Part shown: positions 9,701 through 20,165 of the stretch, piece after piece | Layout: each line of letters opens with the position of its first letter | Numbering within the stretch: the stretch's first letter is position 1 | Assembly: GCF_000417875.1 (NCBI RefSeq) | Contig: NW_006920894.1 | Span: forward strand, 352,417-416,416 | Reading direction: 5' to 3' | Origin: Pseudozyma flocculosa PF-1 | Lineage: Eukaryota > Basidiomycota > Ustilaginomycetes > Ustilaginales > Ustilaginaceae | Length of the DNA stretch: 64,000 nt | Notes under the pieces: generated by a model | The model's database searches: none | Told to the model about the DNA's origin: nothing | What the model saw: the letters and a program-made list of their open reading frames with translations, nothing else | Program-made: the position numbers and the translations under genes

Positions 9701-12256
9701 ATGGAGGGATTGACGGCGTGAGGGACGTCGCGGTCGGCGCAGCGGCGGTACAGGCGCTGGCGGTTTCGGCGGGGCTAAGGAGGAGAACGACGAAGCGGAC
9801 GAGTTGTTCGCTGTCGGTATCCCCGTGACCGAGGGGTCGCGCGACACGATGGCAATGGGTACCTCGAGTGCAGGCGAGACTCTGCCCCTGTCGGATCCCG
9901 AGACCGAGATCGGAGCAGCAGCGTGCGGAGAGGCTGGAACGCTCCGCTCCACTGGCTCGGATGCAGCTCTTACTTCTGTAGGAGGCTTTTGCTGATCGTA
10001 CCTGCGCGCCCACGGCCATGCGCTGGATGCTTGCCTGGCAGCTCTGCTTGCGGTGGCCTGCGTATTTTGAAGACCTTCGACACCGCCATGATTGACGACG
10101 ACGGCGGCGGCTCGCGCCTCGGCCTCGTCCACGTCCACCCAGTGGTCTTCGTCTGCGCTGACCTTGGCGGCCGGCTGCTTCCTGGCCGCGATGCGTAGGG
10201 ACTTGCCTCGGCTGTCCTCTGGCGGGCTAGCAGAGACCTTGCGCTTGAGGCTGCTCTGCTTCCACCAGGGCAGCATGGCCGCTCCCGCCAACCGCTTCTT
10301 GCCTTGGGCCTGCTGAGAGTTCTTGGCCCTGAGGCTCATCGTCGAGCTTCGTCGGCTCCTCAATGTACTTGCGCTGTACACGCTCCCGGTCCTCGATCCC
10401 GGCGCGCGTCTCTCGCCGTGATCCGAAGCGCCGCCTGCCGAGCGTTGTCGACCGTGGAGAGACGGCTTTGCAGTGGCGAGGGAGGCGCGATCGGGGTCTC
10501 GAGGCATCTGCATTGTGCCCAACTTTGGCGTGAGGTCTGTCGCCAAGTCTCGCAGGACGCTTGGTGAGCTCGGACCAAGCTGTCGCGGTCGAGATGCGTT
10601 CCTATCGGCATCGGTCGACGCATTCTCTGCCAAGACGAGCGGACTGCTCGACTCGAGGGACATTGAAGGCTGAGAGGCGTCCGATGGTCTTCGCCCCCGG
10701 CCCCGGAGCAAGTCCATCAAGCTAAATGCCCTGGGTCGTCGGCCGACCGAACCCGCAGCCGGCTGTGCATGGTCCGATCCATTCGCATCGCCCGTAGATG
10801 GCGGCGCGAAGCTGCGAGGATCTGAGCGGGAATCGTCATCGGACGTTGCCGTCACGCCAGATTCGGGTTCCGCGGCTCGCGTCGACGCCGTGACAAGGGC
10901 TGCGTACTCGTAGGGATCGGGCGAGACGGCCGTGCGTTCGTCTGCATCGCCACCCTGCGACGATCTCGGCGGCTCGAAGTCGGACGATGGTGCTGCGGCC
11001 GAGTACATCGTGCTTTGCGACTGCTCGCGGGTTGGATGGTGGGCAGTCAGATGGGTCCTGTTGGCACCCGAAGAGCTGCCCGGCTCGGCTTGAGATCTTT
11101 GCGCTCGTTCGTCAGACGAGCGGATTGGCCGGAGATCAGGATTGGTCTCGATGCTGTTTCGCGCTTGGTCCTTTTGCCCGTAGGATCCGCTGCTATCGGT
11201 GGTGGTGTAGCTGAAGCGGCTTCGTGGGCCAAAAGCGTCCCGGTCAGACTCGCCCGACTGTAGATCCTGTTGATGCGACAGCTCATAGCTCGAGAGTGAG
11301 AATCGGCTGGCAGGCTGGGTCAGCCCAGGCGCGGCGTCCCGGCGCTTCTCTGGCGAGGGATCCGAGGACGCGTTGCTGGAATATTGGCGCCGGTCTTCCC
11401 AGTCCGACTGCCAGCGCGCTTCCGCATCGAGTCCGCGCGGCGTGGCATCGACGTCGCGATCCAGCGTCTCCATATCCTCGACAGGCTCCTCGTCTGCTGG
11501 CGCTGTCTCGGTCGATGGCCGTCTCTCCCAGAACGACAGCAGGTGAGCGCGCCCCTTTTCCGCCGAGGTGCCGGCGTCCTGGATTGTGGCCGCCAACACC
11601 GGCTCTCGAAGAGTGTCGTCCTGGTAGCTGATTTCGCCAATGCCGAGGCCCACGTCTTCGCCCGACGTGTCCGCATCGGTCTGTACGGCCAGTTGACCCT
11701 CGGTAGTGAGCCTCAGCGAGCCCGAGCCAAGACCGGCCTTGAGAGCCAGAGCGAGGCTAGGAGAGATGGGGGTCGGGGCGTGACCATGGTCGGACTCGAT
11801 CGGCTCGGCGGCGGCGCTGATGACGCTTTCGTGGTCGCGCACCGATTCGGATTCCTCGAGGAGCGGAGGGTCCCGGGGCGTCGCGCTGATGCGACGGACG
11901 GAGCGCCGTTTCTGCGCCGCGGCATAATCGTCCTCTGTCGGAGAGGCCGGCCATGCCCGGCCACCCTGGTCGGAGAGCTCTCCAGCCGCTGCGTATTCGG
12001 GCGGCGTTGGCCGGTGTCGGATCGGACCTGCTCCGCTGCGGCGAAGTTCCCGAGGGATGAGGGGTTGATAGTTGCTGCTGGGCGAGGAGGATCTGTAGTT
12101 GTGCCTCGGTATGCCGCTCTCGGCGAGTGACCGAGGCACGTTTAGCCTCTGCGAGGAAGATTGGTGCTTCGGGTCGTGATCCGAAGGCAGCACCGCCTCG
12201 AAGTTGTGAGAGCCCACGGCTGAGGGATGGTACGAGGCCGACTGAGATTGGCCCAT
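6794..12256 (-). CDS. Large disordered Ser-rich protein with myristoylation-like N-terminus
   Basis: A single uninterrupted frame for 1820 residues, family not recognised. It begins MGQSQSAS, which matches the N-myristoylation pattern (Gly2, Ser at position 6), so membrane attachment is possible. Nearly the whole chain is low complexity, rich in Ser, Arg, Ala, Pro and Asp, with no folded domain visible. A Pro/Arg cluster near residues 825-850 (PPKPPAPVPPLRRPRR) resembles SH3-ligand motifs. Near the C-terminus is a helix rich in Glu, Arg and Leu (RRALERQLQELERAERD), then an Arg/Ser/His-rich basic stretch. The last roughly 35 residues (GYTGDDIRAWLGMDL) look more ordered and could be a conserved tail. 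The many RxxS patterns suggest heavy phosphorylation. A cortical scaffold or polarity factor is possible, but that is a guess. Uninterrupted frame length and amino-acid organisation support coding. Confidence 0.8.
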   Translation of the reverse strand: MGQSQSASYHPSAVGSHNFEAVLPSDHDPKHQSSSQRLNVPRSLAESGIPRHNYRSSSPSSNYQPLIPRELRRSGAGPIRHRPTPPEYAAAGELSDQGGRAWPASPTEDDYAAAQKRRSVRRISATPRDPPLLEESESVRDHESVISAAAEPIESDHGHAPTPISPSLALALKAGLGSGSLRLTTEGQLAVQTDADTSGEDVGLGIGEISYQDDTLREPVLAATIQDAGTSAEKGRAHLLSFWERRPSTETAPADEEPVEDMETLDRDVDATPRGLDAEARWQSDWEDRRQYSSNASSDPSPEKRRDAAPGLTQPASRFSLSSYELSHQQDLQSGESDRDAFGPRSRFSYTTTDSSGSYGQKDQARNSIETNPDLRPIRSSDERAQRSQAEPGSSSGANRTHLTAHHPTREQSQSTMYSAAAPSSDFEPPRSSQGGDADERTAVSPDPYEYAALVTASTRAAEPESGVTATSDDDSRSDPRSFAPPSTGDANGSDHAQPAAGSVGRRPRAFSLMDLLRGRGRRPSDASQPSMSLESSSPLVLAENASTDADRNASRPRQLGPSSPSVLRDLATDLTPKLGTMQMPRDPDRASLATAKPSLHGRQRSAGGASDHGERRAPGSRTGSVYSASTLRSRRSSTMSLRAKNSQQAQGKKRLAGAAMLPWWKQSSLKRKVSASPPEDSRGKSLRIAARKQPAAKVSADEDHWVDVDEAEARAAAVVVNHGGVEGLQNTQATASRAARQASSAWPWARRYDQQKPPTEVRAASEPVERSVPASPHAAAPISVSGSDRGRVSPALEVPIAIVSRDPSVTGIPTANNSSASSFSSLAPPKPPAPVPPLRRPRRPSRRQSLHTEDGAAGSEASTASGVSGAAQIGAIAGRSRQDSRTSPNPSEAASTCGFTETSGADTYNARQSTPGTSLADAVSHKASQRPLPELTLEKGMGSQTVYIAGPGGFAPAVSPLSPAFTDVLSSDGVQSRVGSDSGTKEVLLSDKESDADRDAQYPSRLPDASKTPKTPTVVMQDEQHPDVHVLVPGSGSFSRNIQISGMPAAFAAERTYEPRAFSRSASLDAASPLPSTGDSRFHNRSGTDGISFHPATGSLDESFGSPRMPLGRRGSTDSRPAPRREPSGPAESFVTARSRDTSEAQDFGGIDSAYQTRYTVRPEELAGLYSGSTEEQHPAQIGSHRSSRSRPLPQIPEPHGQAERRNSAGPSESGPPLSPSAVYPGMGHGIKLDGRQSWSSSDGPWSAEVVSQSQALAPARGLAVAQQASLGRQAAHASHLDALLSPGNADSRVGRPLPAQLAGVMEASIEDRSSLLARQSSSGSTSGGSGKAPFADTGVQASLAALKALESPGSDPRTFWARQRILGERDTSAQASTFNGDPPTNEASDELLGSRQRRRMDPYSTARSLRSSDGFSSSGSRQVRRRRNTDTSRVSRGDRRHVWDQTGMAEMSSASLADTSGAASDSDVAGSLLARKLQAQRRRMASQRKASPFLREQGRSRTMAIELNGSEEVAEQQTDRLAHATSPRTNAQHPLREGLPQVEVTSPFAQAGLRIHDVQDRSASNEWDETIVPAVRKRMEREAQAAAAKSTTMPYSTSPSTATAVSPSFSPGRLRKHEYLPATGSRASHIPFPSEASAPQGSYLEVDPYSLAKADREAYRRALERQLQELERAERDSAPRSRRPTEAPASHGAEKVVRAKSRSRTHRNSEGSRSHSQSHSHVRRGDPANAYGKRDSTPSHHYPREKAAGSEAAHHTAAGAAAAESRKASSTSRSKGKGRRPSKQGYTGDDIRAWLGMDLANGPPPDSLAEPALRGVVA

Positions 12257-15200
12257 GGCAGCGGTGCCCCGGTCGCTCCGCAGCGAAGAATCGAAGGATG
12301 ATGGCAGCTGATGTCGATGGTGTCAAATGCCGACAGTGGGATCAAGAAGCGACGACGCCGAGGCTAGAATGGTAGTGGATCGCGATGCTTTGGTGCTCAA
12401 TGTCGAACGGTTGGGGTCCGCAGATCCTATCCTCCTTCGAGAGGATGATATCGTCGGCCGCGGCAGGATGAAGTCGAGGCGAGGGGCACCCCTGCGATGG
12501 CGGACTGCGTGGCGGGAGGTGTCCTCTTGGCAGCCCGGAAGGACTCGAGACGTGACGATGGGCAAATTCCAGAGTTGAGCCCCTGATGTCTCACCTGGGA
12601 CGGATGGGCCGAGCCGATGTGGACGTAGTGCCGTAGCGCCTTCGCAGCGAGCGCGAAAAAAGCCGGAGCGTGGTCAAAGTGAGCAGTGAGACATCCAGGT
12701 GCGGGAGCGAGCACTTTCGGAGGTTGGGGTCGTCTCCGTTGGCAGCGAGGGCCAGCGATGAAGTGGCAAGCAAGGCTCTTGCTGAAGGGGCAGCCGTCGG
12801 GCGCAACAAGTCCAGCTCGTGCGTCTTTGGCGCAGCCGTTGCAAGGTGGGGTTGGCGATGGCGGCAGAGGTCTGCCGTGTGGAGTGTGGAGCGTGGATGG
12901 CTCGACGAGGAGGGGAGGACGTGGCTCTCGAACGAAAAGGGAGGGGATGGGGAAGGCCACGGGTGAGAGAGCTTGGAGATGGATGGATGAAGAGTCGAGA
13001 GATGGTACGGATGGATGGATGGAAGGAGGGGCGGATGGATTGCAAGCGTCGCGGACAACTGTCGTACATGTGAGAGAAGACGACGGCCATCCCGGATCGA
13101 AGACGAAGACCAACGAGAGACCGCAAAAAGCGGCATACCTGCGCTGGGGTAGCAGCCCGTTGCGGCTGCGGAGCACCTACCAGGTGTAGCAACATACCCT
13201 GCCGTATGTCTTGAGTGCGCAGTAGATCGCTGCTCGCACCTGCAGGCCCGTACATCCACGACAGGCCTTCGCATCAATCGTTACCCTGCCTGGTCGATAG
13301 ATGGGGTTTCGTGGGAGCCTTTGCCTTCAGGAACGCGCAGCGTCGCGGCTCACAGGCGACGACGCGGCGAAGGCCTGGTCGTACAACGGCCGCGGTCGGA
13401 ACCCGCTTCCTGGTCGCAGCAACCTGCATCCATCATCCACCTTGATAGAGCAGCCGATAGGCAGGCGAGGCCAGACCCGCTCGACCCACCTCGCTCCCTC
13501 TCACAGCAGCCGCTGGCACCTGCAGGTCAAGTCATAGGCGAGCGGCCGCAAATCGACGGGTAGGCACCGCATCTCGCGGGGACACGGCACAAGCCCACCA
13601 GGCGGGCCGCAAACACACAATTTTGCAGAGAAGGGCAGCCTGCAGGGCGTCCTGCCCCATACGGAACCAGCCCTGATCACTCGCCATATCTCCAAAGAAA
13701 AGGTACGGTCTTCGAGGCTCCTCTGGGACAGCGAGCGCCGTGGAAAGGGACTTGACGAGGTGGCGGCGGCGGCAAAGAGAACTTCTATTCCGATGTTTGT
13801 TCAATGCTCCCCTTGCAGAAGCAAAGGCTGGCAGGCTGGCTGGGCGCGACGCTGCTGCATTCGGAAAGAGGCGCCCACCTCGTCGAGCAAGCGAGGGCGC
13901 GCAAGAGGGGCCCAGGTTTGACCGTGTGGAAGCCGGTCGCATCGCCTGCCTGCTTGCATAACGTACGGCCAACCTCTCGAGACGATATGTACACATACGG
14001 TTGCCGTGACTGCGCTTGCTGGCGAACGTATCACACATGGAAGCGCAACCGTGTGCGAGCAGCCACGCGTAGAGAGGCGCGGAGACTGGCTCGATACAGC
14101 TACAGTGCACTGTAGGAAGAAATGGATCATCGTAGCTGCAGACCGTTTTGGCAGTTCTGCGATCCGGCCTTCGTTGCCTTCTGATCGGGTTTTAGACTGT
14201 GAAGCGGCCGCTAGATGAACTCGACGTGCCGTCGCGGCTATGCGCAGGAGGGTGTCCGATCTTGACACCAGAGGCTATGTACATATGGCTGACATGGTAT
14301 GGTGCTTGGCCTGCTGGTCCGTCATCGCCGGTGTGGATGGCAGCCGGGCCGCCCTCGCGACCGCGTGTGTTCCCTTTGACGGAACTGGCGGCGTGAGATG
14401 TGGACGCCCAGCGCGTGGGCGCCGCGCCGCGAATGGCGGTCAAAGTCCGACGAGAGCGCGTGCCATACGCCCAAGGGTGTCGGACTGAGCTCGAACCGGT
14501 CGTCTCTGCTTGGTTCCCACAGCAGCACCCATCACTCTACTTGCATGCCTGCCGCAGCCGCACAGACTTTCCACCCACCATCCGCGTTATTGTTGCGAGG
14601 ACCGGCCGCCAGATCGTGCAGGTTCGGGGAGCAATCTTGTCATGTGAAGCCTGCTGCGCAGCGCGAAAAGAAAAGTGAATGTCCAGCTCAGCTCATCGCT
14701 CGATGCGATGACTCGTTGGTCGAGGCAAAACGGTCGAGTCGGGAGGGCGAGCCAAGCGTGCTGCGGCAACTGAGACAAGCAAGGTCGCGCGTCGCGAAAG
14801 CAAGCAGGCTGCAAGTCACGACGCGGCAGCAGGAAGCTGCATGGCGTGACTGGCCAGGCCAGGCATGACATGATTGGTCGGATGCTCGAGGCTTCTGGCA
14901 CACCGTTCAAGACGGTGGCAAGTCGTCCGGATCATGGAGATTGCGGTGGAATGCGCGGGCAATCGGCGGACGGCGGATGCCGACGAACACCTGCCCGATC
15001 CATGTCGAGCCCCGATCGATCGACACTTGACCACTGCCGGTCGTCGCGTTGGTGCTACAGCTACCTATCTTCAGCGCAGCGACCAGGTGTGCTGCGGCTA
15101 TCAGCCCCGAACCTCTGGCAAAGAGAGCTTGCACTGTGGCTTGACCGACGACGATCACGGCTCAGCCGAGTAGGTTTGCGGGTTCGGGTCCAGCCGGCTC

Positions 15201-16108
15201 GGGAAACGTCCGACGAGAGTGTCGACGGCAAGCCCCTGAGGCGAGCTGGCCTACTGTAGTACCTACCAGGCTCAGCCACACGAATGCTCAGACCATCTTC
15301 AACATCGAGCACTCACCCTGGCGTGGACAAAGATCGGGATCACCATCTCGATCTTGCTCGCCGGATCGTCATCGAGGGCGGTACAGTACCTGGCCTCGCC
15401 TGCCTTGCCTTGGCCGGCCTGCCTACCCGCTTGCTGGCCGTAGTTCGAGTGCGCGGGTCGCGGCGAATTTTAATTCTCCGGCCGATCTCGGCGTGACGAG
15501 CAGGCTAAAGTCGCCGAGGGTCGACTTTCGGGCGATCTTCCGACGCCACGCACGCACGTATGGACCGCCTGGCGTGCCTTGCCCTCCTCTTGCCAGGCCG
15601 CTATCGAACCATGAAAGCCCTGGTCCGCCTGCTTCTCCGTCGTGCTGCCTGAGCATACTCCACGTCCCAACGGCCAATTAGTAGTAGTTTCGGTGGCCCC
15701 GCCCTCGTATGGCCGGCAAACTCTGCTCGGCTTTGGCTCAAGGTGCGGGCGCGGGCGCAGGCGGGCGAGGCCGGACCATCCCGACCTGGGCGAGCGACGC
15801 ATGAGCCAGCTGGGCAGACGCTTTGTCTTGTTCGGCTTGAAGATCGTCTGCGGCTGGCTGGCTGGCCCCTGCCACCCGGTCGAGCTGGGTACAGGGTGAT
15901 GCCCTCTGCGGCCAAAACTTTGCTTTCCTCGCGGCGGTCTGTGCCACCGTTCGGTGTTGACCTGGAATAGGCTTTATCAAGCGGACCTCTCTTTGCCACA
16001 TCCATCTCTAACATCACCCCAACCCTCATCATCGAATCTCCTATACCCCTCCGCGCAAGCGAAGCTATACCATCTCCACCACCCCCCTCCCTCGCAGCAC
16101 CCGCCACC
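12257..16108. other. Long gene-free region between divergent genes
   Basis: About 3.9 kb with no convincing gene. The left part (to about 13.2 kb) is pyrimidine-rich on the minus strand, as expected for the leader and promoter of the 1820-residue gene. It carries GGAT repeats near 12,975-13,030. An AG|GTATGT donor-like site on the minus strand at about 13,197 could mark an intron in a long 5' UTR, but this is unproven. The right end (about 15.97-16.11 kb) is a CT- and CACC-rich leader of the stress-protein gene. Open frames in the middle have erratic composition and no family features. Confidence 0.45.
12970..13036. repeat. GGAT/GATG short tandem repeats
   Basis: Imperfect runs of the tetramer GGAT (for example GGATGGATGGATGG) interrupted by other purine-rich sequence. 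They lie in the presumed 5' leader or promoter of the leftward 1820-residue gene. Confidence 0.7.
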
Positions 16109-17075
16109 ATGACGTCCCCCGTCAGCTCGCCGAGCAACAGCGTCCCCTCGAGCCCGCGCCGCGGCCTGTTCAGCCTGCCCGGCCTCAACCTCAAGAAGGC
16201 CAACGCGGGCGATGTGACGCCCCCCAGCGGCAGCGGCGCCCAGACGCCCGGGGGCCACATTACCCAGATCGCCCAGACGCCCATCCTCGAGTCGCACAAC
16301 CCCATGGACAAGGTCAACATCCCCTCGGAGGCGCGCGAGCAGCACATTGTCGGCCTCCACGGCGAGAAGCTCGACGACGACACCGCCAAAGTCCTCCTCG
16401 CACTCGACGGCACCGATGCCGGAGACCGCGCGTTCAAGTTTGTCATGGAGAACAAGGTCATGTCCAAGAACAGCCACATCTTCCGTGAGTCGGAGTCGTG
16501 GCGAGGTGGCTGGGATCCGAAAAGCACGGCGGCTGCTGACATCGACCCTGGCCCATTCGGTCCTTGCCTTGCTTGCCTTGATCCGTGGCCGACTCCACAG
16601 TCTGCACCGTCCTGCCCGCCAACGTCGTCTCGACGCCCTGGGTCGCCGGCCCGCTGACGATCGACACCAAGAAGCAGAACGAGCTGCTCAAGCAGATCCG
16701 GCTGCAGGCCATCGACAAGCTCGAGCCGTACAAGTCGCAGCTCAAGTCCAAGGGCTACAGCGTCACCATCCACGTCCTCCACGGCGACGCCCGCGCCTCG
16801 CTCCTCCGCGTCGCCACCTTCCACTCCGTCGACCTCCTCGTCGTGTGAGTGCCCTTCCCCCTGACCCTGACCTCGCCCGGCTCCACGCCGGCCCATGACT
16901 TGCGCCGTAAGACCTCAAACGAAGCTTGTCGGCTGACTCGACCTCTCTCCTCCTGCCTGATGACCACGAATGCAGCGGCAAGCGCAACCGCAACTGGAAG
17001 AAGGGCCTTACCAGCGGAACCGTCTCGTCCTACCTCGTCTCGCACAGCACCGCCCCCGTCCTCGTCATCAAGTAG
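16109..17075 (+). CDS. Universal stress protein (UspA-fold) family protein
   Basis: Three exons: 16109-16484, 16601-16844 and 16976-17075, coding for 239 residues. Introns use GTGAGT donors and CAG acceptors, and the reading phase is kept across both junctions. The N-terminal 60 residues are Ser/Pro/Gly-rich. The Usp fold starts with VLLALDGTDAGDRAFKFV, the typical first strand and helix. It continues through a helical stretch rich in Lys and Gln, the strand YSVTIHVLHGD, then VDLLVV. The last exon supplies GKRNRNWKKGLTSGTVSSYL and then STAPVLVIK, the family's characteristic end. The strict ATP-site spacing G-2x-G-9x-G(S/T) is not clearly met, so nucleotide binding is uncertain. Fungal members are soluble and often stress-linked. 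The gene converges with the DUF218 gene. Confidence 0.88.
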
Positions 17076-17439
17076 GTGGACCGACGAGTGTCCACCCCTG
17101 ATATCCGCAGCAGCCATACCACCACCACCATCACCACCGTCGTCCTTTTCATCATAGAGCTTCCGCCGCGCGCGCAAATACCACATCCTTTCTCCCATTG
17201 CCCTGCCTTGAGGCTCACGCTGAGTCCGACGATGACGGTGGCACGCGTCCTGTGGACTCCATCGCATTCGCGAAGAGAGACTTGACCGATCGATTCAAGG
17301 GGAGCAAGCGGGGCCAACAGAAACGACCCCAAGACCCAAAGCAGACACCTCGCCCTAGCACCACACCCTCGCCTGCACAGCACAGCGGTTCTGTGCCCAC
17401 GTCCATATCCACAGCCAGTTGTGGACCCGCCGAGGGGGC
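17076..17439. other. Convergent intergenic region
   Basis: About 360 bases between two converging stop codons. It should carry both 3' UTRs. No gene seen. Confidence 0.5.
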
Positions 17440-18983
17440 TCAGTGGCCCTCCCTGCCGATCTGCAGCCACCTGCTGTCGGGAAGGAAGCCCTTCTTGCCG
17501 CTAGCCTTGACGGCGAGCGCGCCCCTGCCCCAGCCGGAACCGGTGACGCGGAGGTCCCACGGCAGGTTGTGCGGGTAGATGCCCTGCAGGCCGGACATGT
17601 CGGCGGGGCACCAGTTGAGCAGGTCTGCAATCTCGGGCGCCGAGGAGAAGTAGGGGTGGAAACGACGTGTCGGGTTGCGCTGGATCCGCTTGGCCTGTGT
17701 GGGGTTCGCGACCAGGTCGACGTGCGTCAGATTCGAGCTCGGCGATGCAGGAGTGGAGAGAAGCGAGAACGGGGCAACCTACCTTGAGCGCATTGTGGCA
17801 CCCATACATGTCCTTGTCGAAGAGTGAGAACGCCTTGACTTTCTGGTTGCGGCGGCGTTGAGTCGTGCAACGGGCCGAGTGAGAATGCGGGGAGACGATC
17901 AAGCTCAGCAAGTTTGCCGCACGCGCCGTCTGGGGCCCCGCGCCAATGACTCACCTCGCCCTTGTACTGCAGCTCAATGTCGTCGCCCTCGTCGTCGATG
18001 CCGACGTACTGGAACGTGGGCCCTCCGCCTCCGCCGACGTACGCCTTGGTGGGCCACCGCACCGCCTTGGCGTGCAGCTGCTCGAAGCGATCCTTCTTGA
18101 ACCCGTACCCGACCACGGTGATGCGCTCCGGGTAGAAGCCCGTGTACTCGCGGAAGCGGGCAATGGAGAAGAGCAGGTTCTCGAAGCTGTCGAGCGCAAA
18201 GTTCTCCGTCGTCATGCGCACATCCTGCAGCCCGTGGCGGGTGGCCACCGCGGCGTTGGCGTGCGCCAGGCTGCCGACCGTCGTCTTGCTGCCCTGGACG
18301 CCGCTGTTGGACGTGGACGAGGATGCGGGCGAAGACTTGCCGCCGTTGAGGTCCGACTCCAAGAGGCTGCCGGCGATGACGGGCAGCTCGAGGTCTGCGG
18401 CCACTGCGAGGGAGAAGTAGGACTCGGCCTCGGTCTGCAGCGACGAGGGCCTGGTCTGGCCGCCGCTGAAGACGACGAGTGCCTGCGGGTCGCTGTTGGC
18501 GATCTGGACGCCCTTTTCGATGTGCTTGAAGAACGTCTTGACGCTCCCTCCGCGCTGATAGTCTTCGAGGATCCAGTTTTCGTCATTGTCCCGTTGCCGG
18601 ACGTCGCAGCCCGCCCACACAGCGTGACCGGGCACGAGGACGAGGTGGTTGAGGTTCGAGGTGCCGTTGCGCGGTGCTGGGACGACCTCCTTGAGGCTGT
18701 CGGGTGTGTAGCCATGGAAGGTGGCCCAGCTGGCGAACCCGGGCGGAGGTGGTGCCTGACCTGAGCCATGTGCACCAAAGATCATGTATCGCAGGTTGAG
18801 GAGCGCCGAGAGCGAGGCGAACCCAAGCAGCAGCACGATGCCTAGATTCGTCACCCGCGAGCGCGACGAGAGCCGGTCATGCAGCGAGATGCTGCCCGGC
18901 TGCCCCGAGTTGCCGCTCAGCGCGAGCGAGATGCCCGTCTTGCGGGAGGCGGAGAGCAGCGAGCCAGATGGTCTTGGAAGCAT
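17440..18983 (-). CDS. Membrane-anchored DUF218 (YdcF/SanA-like) protein
   Basis: Three exons on the minus strand: 17955-18983, 17783-17842 and 17440-17694, all joined in phase 0, giving 447 residues. The N-terminus is Ser-rich. A single membrane segment lies at about residues 44-70 (NLGIVLLLGFASLSALLNLR), suggesting type II topology. The DUF218 region begins at NHLVLVPGHAVWAG. It includes ALVVFSGGQTRPSS with the family's SGG motif, ERITVVGYGFKKDRF, and a last part built from exons 2 and 3. Exon 2 (60 bases) encodes LFDKDMYGCHNALK. Exon 3 begins AKRIQRNPTRRFHPYF and includes EIADLLNWCP. These match the fungal DUF218 ending as I know it. The family is of unknown biochemical function; bacterial relatives act in envelope metabolism. 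Confidence 0.85.
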
Positions 18984-20165
18984 TTGTGCGTGGTGGTCGG
19001 TGGCCGGTGAGGCGCTTCGGCAATGCGGCTAGGTGCAGAGCCGTCCGTTTTCAGTGGGCGATGAGGAGCGCGCGTGCGATGCTTCAAGCAGGAGCAGAGC
19101 AGGCAGCCGTGGGAGAAGCGACGATGCTGAGGCCGAAGTGATGCGACGAGGCTCTGAGTCGGTCTGGGTCTGAGCCTGCAGGAGGGGACGAGGCAGTGCT
19201 AGCTGGGCCGTTTCTAGGCGTGCTGGGCCAAAGGAGAAGAGTCGGAGTCCTTCAGACGGACGGTGCCCGTGCGGTCAGGAGTGCTGCTGCTAACGGAGCT
19301 AGTTTGGTCGTGGTCGAAGGGAGCGGCAAGAAGCCGATGGCCAGTCCAGAGCAGAGTTAAGGCGGTCTCGGGTTGTCCCGTCAATGCGGACTGGGCCGAG
19401 GAAGATGCGATCGGGAGGTGCCTACCAGAGGCTCAAAGGGGGAAAGATCCGCAGGGTGTCGTTGCAGCTGTGTGTGTGGTGTTGTTTGAGACGGGCAGAC
19501 GAAGGTGAGAGCAGTGACGGTGGTGGTGGTGGTGGTTGAAAGGCGAGAAGCCGGCGGGCGGTGGAGCTGTCTGCTTGGCACCCGCCCGCCTTCCGTCGGC
19601 GAAAATCGAGCGGGCGTGGGCAGGCAGGCAGGCGGGTGCGTGCGTGCGTGCGTGCGTGCGTCGACGTTTTCTGGCGTCGGCGGACGGGCGAGCGAGGAGC
19701 CCCGCCGCTGCCGCCGCCCTGCCTCTTCTCCCGGCCCCAGCTTGCTCTCCCTTGCCGTCGCTCGACCCGCCAGGCCCTTTCTTCCACGCAAGCGCGTCTA
19801 TTTCGAAAATCTCCGCTGGCCTCGCCGAGGAGCCCAATGCCATCTTTGCGCCCGTCTAACCTATAATCTCGAGAACGGGGAAGATCCTGCTCGCCACTTG
19901 GCAGCGGACTCAGCCCGATCGCCTTGACCACCGGCGTTCACTCAATCAGTCAGGCAGGAGGGTTCAAGGGTGCAGCAGCCTGAATCGTCTGGACACATGC
20001 GCTCGCCTCATTGATGCGAGGCCAGAAATCCCCGCCGCCAGCTTGCATGCTAAGAGACGAGGAGCTCTGCGACCAGCCGGTCACACCCAATCGACATCGA
20101 GGTATGGTGAGAGGGATGGCATTCTTGTCCGCACAGAATGTACAGGCAGCATGAGATACGAGCGG
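18984..20165. other. Intergenic with short tandem repeats
   Basis: About 1.18 kb between two leftward genes. It should hold the DUF218 promoter and leader and the protease 3' UTR. It contains a GGT run (about 19,517-19,537) and a TGCG repeat. Open frames across the repeats encode only periodic low-complexity peptides and were not accepted. Confidence 0.5.
19635..19661. repeat. (TGCG)n microsatellite
   Basis: About 6-7 uninterrupted copies of the tetramer GTGC/TGCG, directly preceded by GGCA repeats. Confidence 0.85.

Noticed and set aside
14846..15259. 137-codon frame in the long gap
   Set aside because: Irregular composition, no splice or family support, not better than neighbouring random frames.
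19422..19931. Frames encoding His-Ala-Arg-Thr periodic peptides
   Set aside because: They translate the TGCG microsatellite and flanking repeats.
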